The position numbers and the translations under genes were made by a program. This document shows positions 26,643 to 33,978 of a stretch of 64,000 nucleotides of DNA, in pieces (position 1 is the first letter of the stretch; every line of letters starts with the position of its first letter). The notes beneath the pieces were generated by a model that was not told where the DNA came from, searched no databases, and saw only the letters and a list, made by a program, of their open reading frames with translations. Source of the stretch: Naumannella cuiyingiana (GTDB lineage: Bacteria; Actinomycetota; Actinomycetes; Propionibacteriales; Propionibacteriaceae); the NCBI RefSeq assembly GCF_013408305.1, contig NZ_JACBZS010000001.1:2604001-2668000 (forward strand), in the 5' to 3' direction.

Positions 26643-27194
26643 GTGCCGACCGATCAGGCCAACCGCTTCGGTGCGGCCGTGCGTGCCCGCCGCGCCGAGT
26701 TGGCGATCACCCTCGACCAGCTTGCCGCGGCATCGGGAGTGTCGCGGGGCACGCTGTCCCGGATCGAGAACGACGCCCTGAACACCAGCCTGGCGAACGC
26801 CACCGCGATCGCCCGGGCGCTCGGGGTGGCGCTGTCCGATCTGCTGGAGCAGGCGGGGTCCGAGCCGGTGCTGGTGCCGGCCGCGGAGCTCACCACCTTC
26901 ACCGCCGACAACGGGATCCGTCGCGCCTCGCTGGCGCGGCCGGCCCCGGGGGTGGAACTGATCGCGTACTCCGTGCCCCCCGGCGCCCGCTCCGCGGAGT
27001 TCCCGGCCCACCGCAGCCGCACCGAGGAGGTCCTGCACGTGCTCGCGGGCCGGCTCGAATACGTCGTCGGCGAGCACCGCTACCAACTGGCCGCGGGTGA
27101 CACCCTGTCCGCGCGCGCCGACGCGCCCCACCACTTCGGCAACCCCGGCAAGCGGGTGTGCGCCTTCCACATGCTCACCATCACCCCGCGCTGA
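26643..27194 (+). CDS. XRE family regulator with C-terminal cupin domain
   Basis: A 183-residue transcription factor. The N-terminal helix-turn-helix (about residues 8-63) reads LDQLAAASGVSRGTLSRIE. A cupin sensor fold fills about residues 105-180 (HRSRTEEVLHVLAG, DAPHHFGNPG). Proteins of this build usually repress a divergent transporter or catabolic gene and respond to its substrate. The GTG at 26643 is fixed by the TAGGCT box. The gene is divergent from the lactate-type permease. Confidence 0.9.
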   Translation: MPTDQANRFGAAVRARRAELAITLDQLAAASGVSRGTLSRIENDALNTSLANATAIARALGVALSDLLEQAGSEPVLVPAAELTTFTADNGIRRASLARPAPGVELIAYSVPPGARSAEFPAHRSRTEEVLHVLAGRLEYVVGEHRYQLAAGDTLSARADAPHHFGNPGKRVCAFHMLTITPR

Positions 27195-27284
27195 GCGGGT
27201 CGGGGATCGGGCGTTGATGCGGCGTGTTGTTTCCAGAAGTCTGGTCCGGGTGTGCGTATCACTCGGGGGTGAGGAGCGGTCGGA

Positions 27285-27347
27285 TCATGCCGGCGGCTTC
27301 AGCGAGGTTGTAGCGCTCGGCGAGCTGATGAGAAGGGCCGAGAACAT
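27285..27347 (-). pseudogene. truncated toxin remnant after an antitoxin gene
   Basis: A 20-codon frame starting 12 nt after the antitoxin stop. Its first residues MFSALL are how PIN-domain toxins paired with this class of antitoxin commonly begin, but the expected DTxVLWP continuation is missing and the frame soon ends. In another frame of the same strand, codons down to 27259 encode a protein-like tail (LAERYNLAEAAGMIRPLL). This looks like a deletion junction joining the toxin start to the end of another gene. The toxin identity rests on family memory, so confidence is moderate. Confidence 0.45.
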
Positions 27348-27359
27348 GGGGCGATCTGG

Positions 27360-27902
27360 TCAGTCGTTGCGCTTTGCGCGTCGTCGGGCGGCGATCGCAG
27401 CGCGCACCTGCTCGACCTGCTCGGCCGTCAGCTCTGGCTCTTCATCGGGCGCGTAGATGTCATCGGTGGCGATCTCCATCAACGCTGCGTATTGAGCTTC
27501 TCGGCGACGGTTCTTGCACGCCAGGACGTCATCGAGCTTGATCATGCGGCGGCGCGTTCCGGGAGTTTCAGCAGGGAGCTCCCCGGAGTCAATGAGCTTG
27601 ATCACCGTCGGTCGGCTGACCCCGAGCAGGTCGGCCGCCTGCTGCGTCGTCAGCAGTTGGTTCTGTGGTGCGACAGTGACCGCTTTGCCAGCGGCCATGG
27701 CTTCGACGACCTGGAGGACGGCACGGTAGACGGACTCCGGCAACTCGACGTGGTCGCCCTCTCGCGGCCCGGCCAGGAAATAGCGATCTGTGGGTCGGTT
27801 GCCGGGGGCGTCCTCGTGTGCCTTGATGAAGCTCAGTATGTCGGCGACCTTGTCCTCGTCGGTCGGCACGTAGGTCTGCTGGTCGAGCGGGCGCGCGGTC
27901 AT
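27360..27902 (-). CDS. excisionase-type helix-turn-helix antitoxin
   Basis: A 180-residue DNA-binding protein. The MerR/excisionase-like helix-turn-helix is at about residues 84-130 (LLTTQQAADLLGVSRPTVI, then KLIDSGELPAETPGTRRR). The acidic C-terminal part (DDIYAPDEEPELTAEQ) would be the toxin-binding tail. The ATG at 27902 has GGAGG 6 nt upstream. Proteins like this form toxin-antitoxin pairs with PIN-domain nucleases, but here the adjacent toxin is reduced to a stub. An inverted repeat over the promoter suggests autoregulation. Confidence 0.75.
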   Translation of the reverse strand: MTARPLDQQTYVPTDEDKVADILSFIKAHEDAPGNRPTDRYFLAGPREGDHVELPESVYRAVLQVVEAMAAGKAVTVAPQNQLLTTQQAADLLGVSRPTVIKLIDSGELPAETPGTRRRMIKLDDVLACKNRRREAQYAALMEIATDDIYAPDEEPELTAEQVEQVRAAIAARRRAKRND

Positions 27903-27915
27903 GGCTTCCTCCCTG

Positions 27916-27954
27916 TTTCGAAGAAAGCATAACCGCGTTTCGTTTCCTTCGAAA
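27916..27954. promoter_or_regulatory. paired operator arms TTTCGAAG / CTTCGAAA flanking a -10 box
   Basis: Perfect 8-bp arms at 27916-27923 and 27947-27954 are 31 bp apart centre to centre. Each contains the palindrome TTCGAA. Between them, TATGCT (27926-27931, minus strand) is a good -10 for the antitoxin gene. It is probably the antitoxin's own binding site. Confidence 0.55.
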
Positions 27955-28339
27955 GGCTGGATCACGCTCGCGGGTGATCGACGGTGCCGCTGACGGGCGC
28001 GAACTGACCGTCGGGCGCCGGGCTCGCCCGGCGGGGACGCCGTGACCTGATCTCCCACCCCGTGCGCTGACCGCCGGCGCGCACCCATGTGACTCTCGGC
28101 GTGGCGTCGACCGGAGCGCACCGCGTCACGGCGGGCTCCGGGAGACGCCGGCGTGCTTCGAGAGTCAGCGGGGTGCGCATGTCGTCCCGCGCACCCATCG
28201 TCGGGCGGGCACAGCAGCCGTCCACGGGCTCGCCATCGCCTTGAGGTCGGCGCTGTCACCTAGACTGCGGCCGTGCCTCGATGTCTCCAGCGGCCGCCCT
28301 GCCCACCGTGGCGGGGCTGGTTCACGGATTGGAGACACG
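27955..28339. other. non-coding interval with inverted GCGCACCC-N3-TGACTCTCG segments
   Basis: No convincing gene is seen here. A 20-bp segment (28079-28098, GCGCACCCATGTGACTCTCG) recurs inverted at 28159-28178 with three central mismatches, and a further partial copy GCGCACCCATCG begins at 28189. A -10-like TAGACT stands at 28261-28266, followed by an untranslated leader of about 67 nt or a short frame beginning with the GTG at 28273. Confidence 0.5.
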
Positions 28340-28492
28340 ATGGCTCACTCACCGCATCGGCAGTACAAGGGCTGCCAGCTCTGTAGGCCCCACAAGAATC
28401 GCCGTAACGGGCGCTCCGTCCGCGACCCTTGGCGAGTCCTGCGCAAGCTCGGCAAGCGCCGCCGCATCGGCCGCAACGACCTGGGCGATTGA
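28340..28492 (+). CDS. small basic CxxC protein, unknown function
   Basis: A 50-residue, Arg/Lys-rich protein with one CQLC pair followed by RPHKNRRNG. GGAG lies 5 nt before the ATG at 28340, and a TAGACT box lies about 75 nt upstream. It ends 77 nt before the DUF255 gene. The composition suggests nucleic-acid or ribosome contact, and the cysteine pair suggests half of a zinc site. I do not recognise the family with certainty. Confidence 0.6.
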   Translation: MAHSPHRQYKGCQLCRPHKNRRNGRSVRDPWRVLRKLGKRRRIGRNDLGD

Positions 28493-28569
28493 CGGGGATT
28501 CCCGAGACGTCCGGGAGGTTCGACCGGCGTGGGGTCGAGCGGCAAGACGGGGTGCGCAACACTCGAACC

Positions 28570-30528
28570 ATGGCCAATCGACTCGCCGACAGCCTCTCGC
28601 CGTACCTGCGTCAGCACGCCGACAATCCCGTCGACTGGCGGGAGTGGTCGGACGAGGCGTTTGCGCAGGCGCGGGAGCGGGACGTGCCGGTCTTCCTCTC
28701 GGTCGGGTACGCGGCGTGCCACTGGTGTCACGTGATGGCCCACGAATCGTTCGAGGATCCGGAGATCGCCGAGTTGATCAATGCGAACTTCGTGCCGATC
28801 AAGGTCGACCGGGAGGAGCGGCCGGACGTCGACGCGATCTTCATGGCCGCCACCCAGGCCCTGACCGGGCAGGGCGGCTGGCCGATGTCGGTCTGGCTGA
28901 CGCCGGAGGGCCGTCCGTTCTATGCCGGGACATACTTCCCGCCGCGCCAACGCGGTGGGATGCCGGGTTTCGGTCAGGTGCTGACCGCGCTGGTCGACGC
29001 CTGGCGGGACCGCCGCGAGGAGGTGATCACCAGCGCCACGGCAATCGTCGATCATGTCGCCGCGACCCAGCGCGCGCTGCCCGGCGAGGCCGATCTGGCC
29101 GGCGCCCTCGCCCGTCTGCGCGAGGACTTCGACCCCTTGCACGGCGGCTTCGGTGGCGCGCCGAAGTTCCCGCCGACCACGGTCCTTGACGCCCTGCTCG
29201 CCGACGGTACGCCCGAATCGCTGGAACAGGTCGCGGCCACCCTGGATGCCATGATCGCCGGCGGCATTCATGATCAACTCGGCGGCGGCTTCGCCCGCTA
29301 CAGCGTCGACGCCGGCTGGGTGGTGCCGCACTTCGAGAAGATGCTCTACGACAATGCGCTGCTGCTCGGCACGCTCGCCCGCGCGAGCGCGCGGGTGGAT
29401 CCCGAGCGGGCCGCCGCCTACCACGCGACCGCCGAACGGCTCGTCGGCTGGCTGGACCGCGAGCTGCTGGTCGACGACGGAGGGTACGCCGCCTCGTTGG
29501 ACGCCGACTCCGCCGACGAATCCGGCCGCTTGGTCGAGGGCGCCTTCTACGTCTGGACCCCCGCCCAACTGCGCGCGGTGCTCGGCGCGGACGCGGCGCG
29601 CGCGGCGGCCGCGTTCGGGGTCACCGATCGGGGCACCTTCGAACACGGCGCCTCCACCCTGCGCGCCCTCGCACCGATCGAGGACGACTGGCGCGAGCGG
29701 CTCTTCACCGCCCGCGACCGGCGCCCCCGCCCGGCCCGCGACGACAAGATCGTTGCCGCCTGGAACGGCTGGCTGATCACCGCACTGGTCACCGCGGCGA
29801 TGATCTTCGACCGCCCCGACTGGCTCGACCGCGCGCGCGGCGCCGCGGCGTACCTGTGGCAGACCCACTGGCGCGAGTCGGACCGGACCCTGCTGCGCGT
29901 CAGCCGTGATCAGCAACCCGGCACGGCACCGGGGATCGCCGAGGATCACGGCGCGCTCGCGCAGGCCTACGCCGCGCTCGCCGGCGCGACCGGCGACGCG
30001 ACCTGGCTCGACCGCGCCCGTACACTGCTCGACCGCGCCGACGAGCTGTTCGCCGCCGGCGACGGCGGTTGGTACGACGCCGACGCGGCGACCGACCTCT
30101 ACGCCCGCCCGCGCGACCTGTCCGACAACGCCACCCCCTCGGGCGGCAGTGCCCTGATCGCCGCGCACCGGGCGGTCGCCGGGCTGACCGGCGAGGGCCT
30201 GGATCGCCTCCCCGCCGCGACCGCCACCGGCGCCGCCCTGGCCACCGCCGCGCCGCGGTTCGCCGGCTGGTGGCTGCGCGAGTTGATCATCGCCGACCGC
30301 GCCGCCGCCCGCGAGATCGTGATCTTCGGCGACGACGGCCCGCTGGTCACGACCGCCTGGCGCGAGGCGCCGGAGGGCTCGGTCATCCTCGCGCTGCCCG
30401 GCCCGAGCGAGGAGTTCCCGCTGGCGCGCGGTCGGGGCGCCGAGCTGCCCGCCGCCTACGTCTGCACCAACCAGGCGTGCGGGCTGCCCGCCCACGACCT
30501 CGAGGGGTTGCGCGCGCAACTGGCCTGA
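28570..30528 (+). CDS. thioredoxin-domain protein of the DUF255/YyaL (SSP411) family
   Basis: A 652-residue protein. The N-terminal thioredoxin-like domain (about residues 1-165) has the family hallmark GYAACHWCHVMAHESFED with a CHWC pair and the following VDREERPDVD. The rest is an (alpha/alpha)6-barrel-like region related to N-acylglucosamine 2-epimerase/cellobiose epimerase folds (FEKMLYDNALL, DADS, KIVAAWNGWLI). Length and order match the family found from bacteria to man (spermatogenesis-associated protein 20). The function is unestablished. A weak AACACT box is 6 nt before the ATG. Confidence 0.9.
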   Translation: MANRLADSLSPYLRQHADNPVDWREWSDEAFAQARERDVPVFLSVGYAACHWCHVMAHESFEDPEIAELINANFVPIKVDREERPDVDAIFMAATQALTGQGGWPMSVWLTPEGRPFYAGTYFPPRQRGGMPGFGQVLTALVDAWRDRREEVITSATAIVDHVAATQRALPGEADLAGALARLREDFDPLHGGFGGAPKFPPTTVLDALLADGTPESLEQVAATLDAMIAGGIHDQLGGGFARYSVDAGWVVPHFEKMLYDNALLLGTLARASARVDPERAAAYHATAERLVGWLDRELLVDDGGYAASLDADSADESGRLVEGAFYVWTPAQLRAVLGADAARAAAAFGVTDRGTFEHGASTLRALAPIEDDWRERLFTARDRRPRPARDDKIVAAWNGWLITALVTAAMIFDRPDWLDRARGAAAYLWQTHWRESDRTLLRVSRDQQPGTAPGIAEDHGALAQAYAALAGATGDATWLDRARTLLDRADELFAAGDGGWYDADAATDLYARPRDLSDNATPSGGSALIAAHRAVAGLTGEGLDRLPAATATGAALATAAPRFAGWWLRELIIADRAAAREIVIFGDDGPLVTTAWREAPEGSVILALPGPSEEFPLARGRGAELPAAYVCTNQACGLPAHDLEGLRAQLA

Positions 30529-30624
30529 ACGCCGCGTCCGATTCCCGCCAGCGGGGCCGCGTACCGACCTCGATGCTGGACCCGTGCAGACACCACAACT
30601 CACCGTCACCGGAGGCGGCGCCGA

Positions 30625-31296
30625 TCAGGCGTAGGTGGCGACGCTGATCGCGGCGTAGTGGCAGGCGAAGGCGGCGACCGTGCAGGCGTGGAAGATCTCG
30701 TGGAATCCGAACCAGCGCGGCGACGGGTCGGGCCGCTTGCGGGCATAGACCAGCGCGCCGACCGAGTACAGCAACCCGCCCGCGACGATCAGCGCGAACA
30801 CCAGTGGGCCGCCATTGTCCCAGAACGGCTTCAACCAGCCGACCGCCGCCCAGCCGATCGCGAGATACAGCAGGGTGTAGAACCAGCGCGGCGCGCCGAG
30901 CCAGAGCACCCGCGACAACAGACCGATGATCGCGGCGCCCCAGACCAGTCCGAGCAGCACCCAGCGCCCGGTCCCGTCGAGCAGCAGCAGCGCCATCGGC
31001 GTATAGGTCGCCGCGATGAAGACGAAGATGTTCGAATGGTCCATCCGCCGCAGCACCGCCTCGCCCCGCGCGCCCCAGTAGAAGCGGTGGTAGAGCGCGC
31101 TGGTCCCGAACAGCAGCACCGAGGCCGCGAGAAACACGGCGCCACCGATCTTGCCGAGCGCGCTGGGCGCCAGCACCACCAGCAGAATGCCCGCGGCCAG
31201 CGACAGCGGCAGCATCGCGGCGTGCAGCCAGCCGCGCAGCTTGGGCTTCAGCGGGCGGGCGATCTCGCTCGCCAGGCCCGGTGAACTCGTTGCCAT
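30625..31296 (-). CDS. trhA: hemolysin III / TrhA (PAQR) family membrane protein
   Basis: A 223-residue, seven-helix protein of the PAQR superfamily. Hallmarks are the histidine motifs SALYHRFYW, RMDHSNIFVFIAATYTP and FHEIFHACTVAAF, which form the predicted metal site. In bacteria TrhA is linked to membrane energetics and lipid homeostasis rather than true hemolysis. The ATG at 31296 begins MATSSPG; an upstream in-frame ATG would add ten residues. A large palindrome lies 30 nt upstream in the divergent promoter region. Confidence 0.88.
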   Translation of the reverse strand: MATSSPGLASEIARPLKPKLRGWLHAAMLPLSLAAGILLVVLAPSALGKIGGAVFLAASVLLFGTSALYHRFYWGARGEAVLRRMDHSNIFVFIAATYTPMALLLLDGTGRWVLLGLVWGAAIIGLLSRVLWLGAPRWFYTLLYLAIGWAAVGWLKPFWDNGGPLVFALIVAGGLLYSVGALVYARKRPDPSPRWFGFHEIFHACTVAAFACHYAAISVATYA

Positions 31297-31325
31297 CGAC
31301 CAACCTTCGCACGCATCTCGGAACA

Positions 31326-31360
31326 AACCTACGCCGCCGTAACTTACGGTTGCGTAGGTT
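31326..31360. promoter_or_regulatory. 35-nt near-perfect palindrome, operator candidate
   Basis: Outer arms AACCTACGC (31326-31334) and GCGTAGGTT (31352-31360), inner arms CCGTAA (31337-31342) and TTACGG (31344-31349), and one central C. Only the 2-nt steps CG/TT break the symmetry. It lies between trhA (minus) and the prenyltransferase (plus), nearer trhA. Confidence 0.65.
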
Positions 31361-31445
31361 CAGGGTAGCCGGTCCGCGCGGGTACGCCAATGCTCGGCGC
31401 GTGATCAATTCTGCGTCGGGTACGCGGGGAGGCGGGGCGAGTCAC

Positions 31446-31451
31446 TAGGCT
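31446..31451 (+). promoter_or_regulatory. -10 box TAGGCT of the prenyltransferase gene
   Basis: TAGGCT is followed by 7 nt and the ATG at 31459, a leaderless arrangement. Confidence 0.6.
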
Positions 31452-31458
31452 CGCGGCC

Positions 31459-32292
31459 ATGCCGCGGATCACCGAGACGCCGAAGGCGACGCTCGCGCGC
31501 CTGCGTGAGCGCATCGGCCGCCTGCGCCCACCGGGGGTGCTCTATTCGACCTACGAGCATCGGCTGCTGGCGGAGCTGGATCCGAAGAAGCTGCCCCACC
31601 ACGTCGCGGTGATGGCCGACGGCAACCGGCGCTGGGCCCGGCTGAACGCCCCCGGTCAGCCGCTCGCCGCCGGCTACCGGGCCGGGGCGCGCAAGCTGCA
31701 GGAGTTCGTCGGCTGGTGTGCCGAGGCGGGCATCGGCCTGGTCACCTTGTGGGTGCTGTCGACCGACAACCTGCGCCGCGCCGACGAGGAGGAGCTCGGG
31801 TCGCTGCTGGAGGTCATCGCGCGGCTCGTCGACGACCTGGCCGACTCCGGCCGATGCCGGGTGCAACTGGTCGGGGCGCTCGATCTGCTGCCCGCCGACA
31901 CCGCGGCCCGGCTCCGCGCGGCGGAGGAGCGCAGCAACGCCGACGCGGCCACGCACGTCAACATCGCGATCTCCTACGGGGGCCGCCACGAGCTGCGCGA
32001 TGCCGTCCGGTCGCTGCTCGCCGAGCAGGCCGAGCGCGGGGTCGGCATCGCCGAGCTCGCCCAGACCCTCGAGATGGACCACATCGCCGACCACCTCTAC
32101 ACCGCCGGCCAGCCCGACCCGGATCTGGTGATCCGGACCTCGGGGGAGCAGCGGATGTCGGGCTTCCTGATCTGGCAGTCGGTGCACAGCGAGTTCTATT
32201 TCTGCGAGGCGCTGTGGCCCGATTTCCGCAAGGTCGACTTCGTCCGCGCGCTGCGGGCCTACGCGCAGCGCGAGCGGCGCTTCGGCCGCTGA
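31459..32292 (+). CDS. uppS: isoprenyl transferase (cis-prenyltransferase, UppS family)
   Basis: A 277-residue cis-prenyltransferase that extends allylic diphosphates with isopentenyl diphosphate. It makes either undecaprenyl/decaprenyl carrier lipid for the cell wall or the short Z,E-farnesyl precursor. The catalytic aspartate is in MADGNRRWA, with the binding motifs STDNLRR, SYGGRHEL and IRTSGEQRMSGFL. Many actinobacteria have two such enzymes, and the one beside trhA and phoH may be the short-chain form. Chain length cannot be told from sequence by eye. Confidence 0.92.
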   Translation: MPRITETPKATLARLRERIGRLRPPGVLYSTYEHRLLAELDPKKLPHHVAVMADGNRRWARLNAPGQPLAAGYRAGARKLQEFVGWCAEAGIGLVTLWVLSTDNLRRADEEELGSLLEVIARLVDDLADSGRCRVQLVGALDLLPADTAARLRAAEERSNADAATHVNIAISYGGRHELRDAVRSLLAEQAERGVGIAELAQTLEMDHIADHLYTAGQPDPDLVIRTSGEQRMSGFLIWQSVHSEFYFCEALWPDFRKVDFVRALRAYAQRERRFGR

Positions 32293-32390
32293 GGCCCGCG
32301 CCCTCGCGCCGGGCCCCGGATGAGCGGCCCGTAACCAGACGTTCACGAGCCGTCCGGCGTGGCGTACCCGCAACTGTGCCGGGCCCGCCG

Positions 32391-32396
32391 TAGCGT
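32391..32396 (+). promoter_or_regulatory. -10 box TAGCGT of the phoH leader transcript
   Basis: TAGCGT stands 7 nt before a GTG at 32404, which also begins a hairpin. Transcription should start at or beside this GTG. Confidence 0.5.
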
Positions 32397-32403
32397 CGAA
32401 GAC

Positions 32404-32427
32404 GTGAGCGGTCGGGAAGCCGCTCAC
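32404..32427 (+). promoter_or_regulatory. 5'-end stem-loop of the phoH mRNA
   Basis: GTGAGCGG and CCGCTCAC form an 8-bp perfect stem with an 8-nt loop. It begins at the predicted first nucleotide of the transcript and may protect the mRNA end or mask the GTG. Confidence 0.5.
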
Positions 32428-32514
32428 CCGGAAGGAAGTCATATGGCGCGTCCGGCTCGACCGAGCTCGACAGGGCTTTCACCAGCCCGCCACCTGTTCC
32501 GGTCCACCACCTGA
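32404..32514 (+). CDS. short upstream reading frame of phoH, possible PhoAT-like antitoxin or leader peptide
   Basis: A 36-codon frame from the GTG at 32404, or 23 codons from the ATG at 32443, which has AAGGAAG just upstream. The product is rich in Arg, Ser and Pro (MARPARPSSTGLSP). It ends 50 nt before phoH and is followed by a 9-bp hairpin. Mycobacterial phoH2 is known to be preceded by a small gene, phoAT, whose product neutralises it. Position argues for a counterpart here, but no sequence similarity has been checked. Confidence 0.4.
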   Translation: MSGREAAHPEGSHMARPARPSSTGLSPARHLFRSTT

Positions 32515-32519
32515 CCCAG

Positions 32520-32550
32520 GTGGGGCCGGCGAGGTGACGTGCGGCCCCAC
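32520..32550 (+). promoter_or_regulatory. hairpin in the phoH leader
   Basis: GTGGGGCCG (32520-32528) pairs perfectly with CGGCCCCAC (32542-32550) around a 13-nt loop. It lies between the short frame and the phoH GTG, suited to attenuation or coupling to translation of the short frame. Confidence 0.55.
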
Positions 32551-32564
32551 GGCGAGGATCAACC

Positions 32565-33908
32565 GTGTCTCACAGTGCACTGCCCACCGCCGACCGCCCC
32601 GCCGCCGAGCGCGGCGTCACCCGGACCATCGTGATCGACACCTCCGTACTGCTCAGCGATCCGCACGCCATGCGCCGCTTCGCCGAACACGACGTCGTGT
32701 TGCCGGTCGTGGTGATCACCGAGTTGGAGGCCAAGCGCCACCATCCCGAGCTCGGCTACTTCGCGCGGACGGCCCTGCGGCATCTCGATGATCTTCGGCT
32801 GCGCCACGGCCGCCTCGACGCGCCGGTGCCCGCCAACGACGACGGCGGCACGATCCACGTCGAGCTCAACCACACCGATCCCACGGTGCTGCCGAGCGGC
32901 TTCCGGCTCGGCGACAACGACTCCCGGATCCTCGCCGTCGCCCTCAACTACCGCGCGGAGGGCCGCGATGTGGTGCTGGTCAGCAAGGACCTGCCGATGC
33001 GGGTGAAGGCGTCCGCGGTCGGCCTCGCCGCCGAGGAGTACCGGGCCGACGCGGCGATCGAGACCGGTTACACCGGCATGGCCGAGCTGGACGTGACCAC
33101 AGGCGACATCGACCGGCTGTACGCCGAGCATGTGATCGACCTCGACGCCGGCCGAGATCTGCCCTGCCACAGCGGTGTGGTGCTGCTCGGGGGTGGGGCG
33201 TCGGCGCTCGGTCGGATCACGCCGGACAAGCAGGTACGCCTGATCAACTCCGATCGCGATGCCTTCGGGCTGCACGGCCGCTCCGCCGAGCAGCGCGTCG
33301 CGCTCGACCTGCTGCTCGACCCGTCGGTCGGGGTGGTCTCGATGGGCGGTCGCGCCGGCACCGGCAAGTCCGCTCTCGCCCTGTGCGCCGGGCTGGAGGC
33401 CGTGCTGGAGCGAAGGCAGCACTCGAAGGTGATCGTCTTCCGGCCGCTGTACGCCGTCGGCGGCCAGGAGCTCGGCTACCTGCCCGGCACCGAGAACGAG
33501 AAGATGGCCCCCTGGGCGCAGGCGGTCTTCGACACGCTCGGCGCGGTGACCAACCGCAATGTGATCGACGAGGTGCTCGACCGCGGCCTGCTCGAGGTGT
33601 TGCCGCTGACCCACATCCGGGGCCGCTCGCTGCACGATGCGTTCGTGATCGTGGACGAGGCGCAGTCGTTGGAGCGCAACGTCTTGCTGACCGTGCTCAG
33701 CCGGGTCGGCCAGGATTCGCGCGTGGTGCTCACCCACGACGTCGCCCAGCGCGACAACCTGCGGGTCGGGCGGCACGACGGCGTGGTCGCCGTGGTGGAG
33801 AAGCTGAAGGGCCACCCGTTGTTCGCCCACGTCACCCTGACCCGCTCGGAGCGCTCGCCGATCGCCGCGCTGGTCACCGAGATGTTGGAAGATCAACAAC
33901 TGGGCTGA
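32565..33908 (+). CDS. phoH2: PIN-PhoH protein (PhoH2-type RNase/RNA helicase)
   Basis: A 447-residue fusion. An N-terminal PIN-domain ribonuclease (about residues 20-150; [23 protein letters not shown] and the acidic GDNDSRIL) is joined to a C-terminal PhoH ATPase (about 225-440; P-loop GRAGTGKS, Walker B VIVDEAQ). Studied PhoH2 proteins unwind and cut RNA in an ATP-dependent way and are viewed as toxin-like. The GTG at 32565 follows GAGGA by 7 nt. The upstream leader has a short frame and two hairpins. A strong inverted repeat terminates the gene. Confidence 0.92.
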   Translation: MSHSALPTADRPAAERGVTRTIVIDTSVLLSDPHAMRRFAEHDVVLPVVVITELEAKRHHPELGYFARTALRHLDDLRLRHGRLDAPVPANDDGGTIHVELNHTDPTVLPSGFRLGDNDSRILAVALNYRAEGRDVVLVSKDLPMRVKASAVGLAAEEYRADAAIETGYTGMAELDVTTGDIDRLYAEHVIDLDAGRDLPCHSGVVLLGGGASALGRITPDKQVRLINSDRDAFGLHGRSAEQRVALDLLLDPSVGVVSMGGRAGTGKSALALCAGLEAVLERRQHSKVIVFRPLYAVGGQELGYLPGTENEKMAPWAQAVFDTLGAVTNRNVIDEVLDRGLLEVLPLTHIRGRSLHDAFVIVDEAQSLERNVLLTVLSRVGQDSRVVLTHDVAQRDNLRVGRHDGVVAVVEKLKGHPLFAHVTLTRSERSPIAALVTEMLEDQQLG

Positions 33909-33919
33909 GCTGTGATCAC

Positions 33920-33957
33920 CGGCCCCCCGACGTGTCGATCACCGTCGGGGGGCCGGC
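33920..33957. terminator. bidirectional terminator between phoH and the Eis-like gene
   Basis: Perfect 14-bp arms CCGGCCCCCCGACG (33920-33933) and CGTCGGGGGGCCGG (33944-33957) with a 10-nt loop, placed between two convergent genes. There is no T-run. Confidence 0.75.
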
Positions 33958-33978
33958 CCACGCCGTCAGGACGATCCC

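Noticed and set aside
27903-28259. The antitoxin frame extended upstream to 28259
   Set aside because: The extension crosses the promoter and operator arms and encodes low-complexity sequence. The ATG at 27902 has a good ribosome site.
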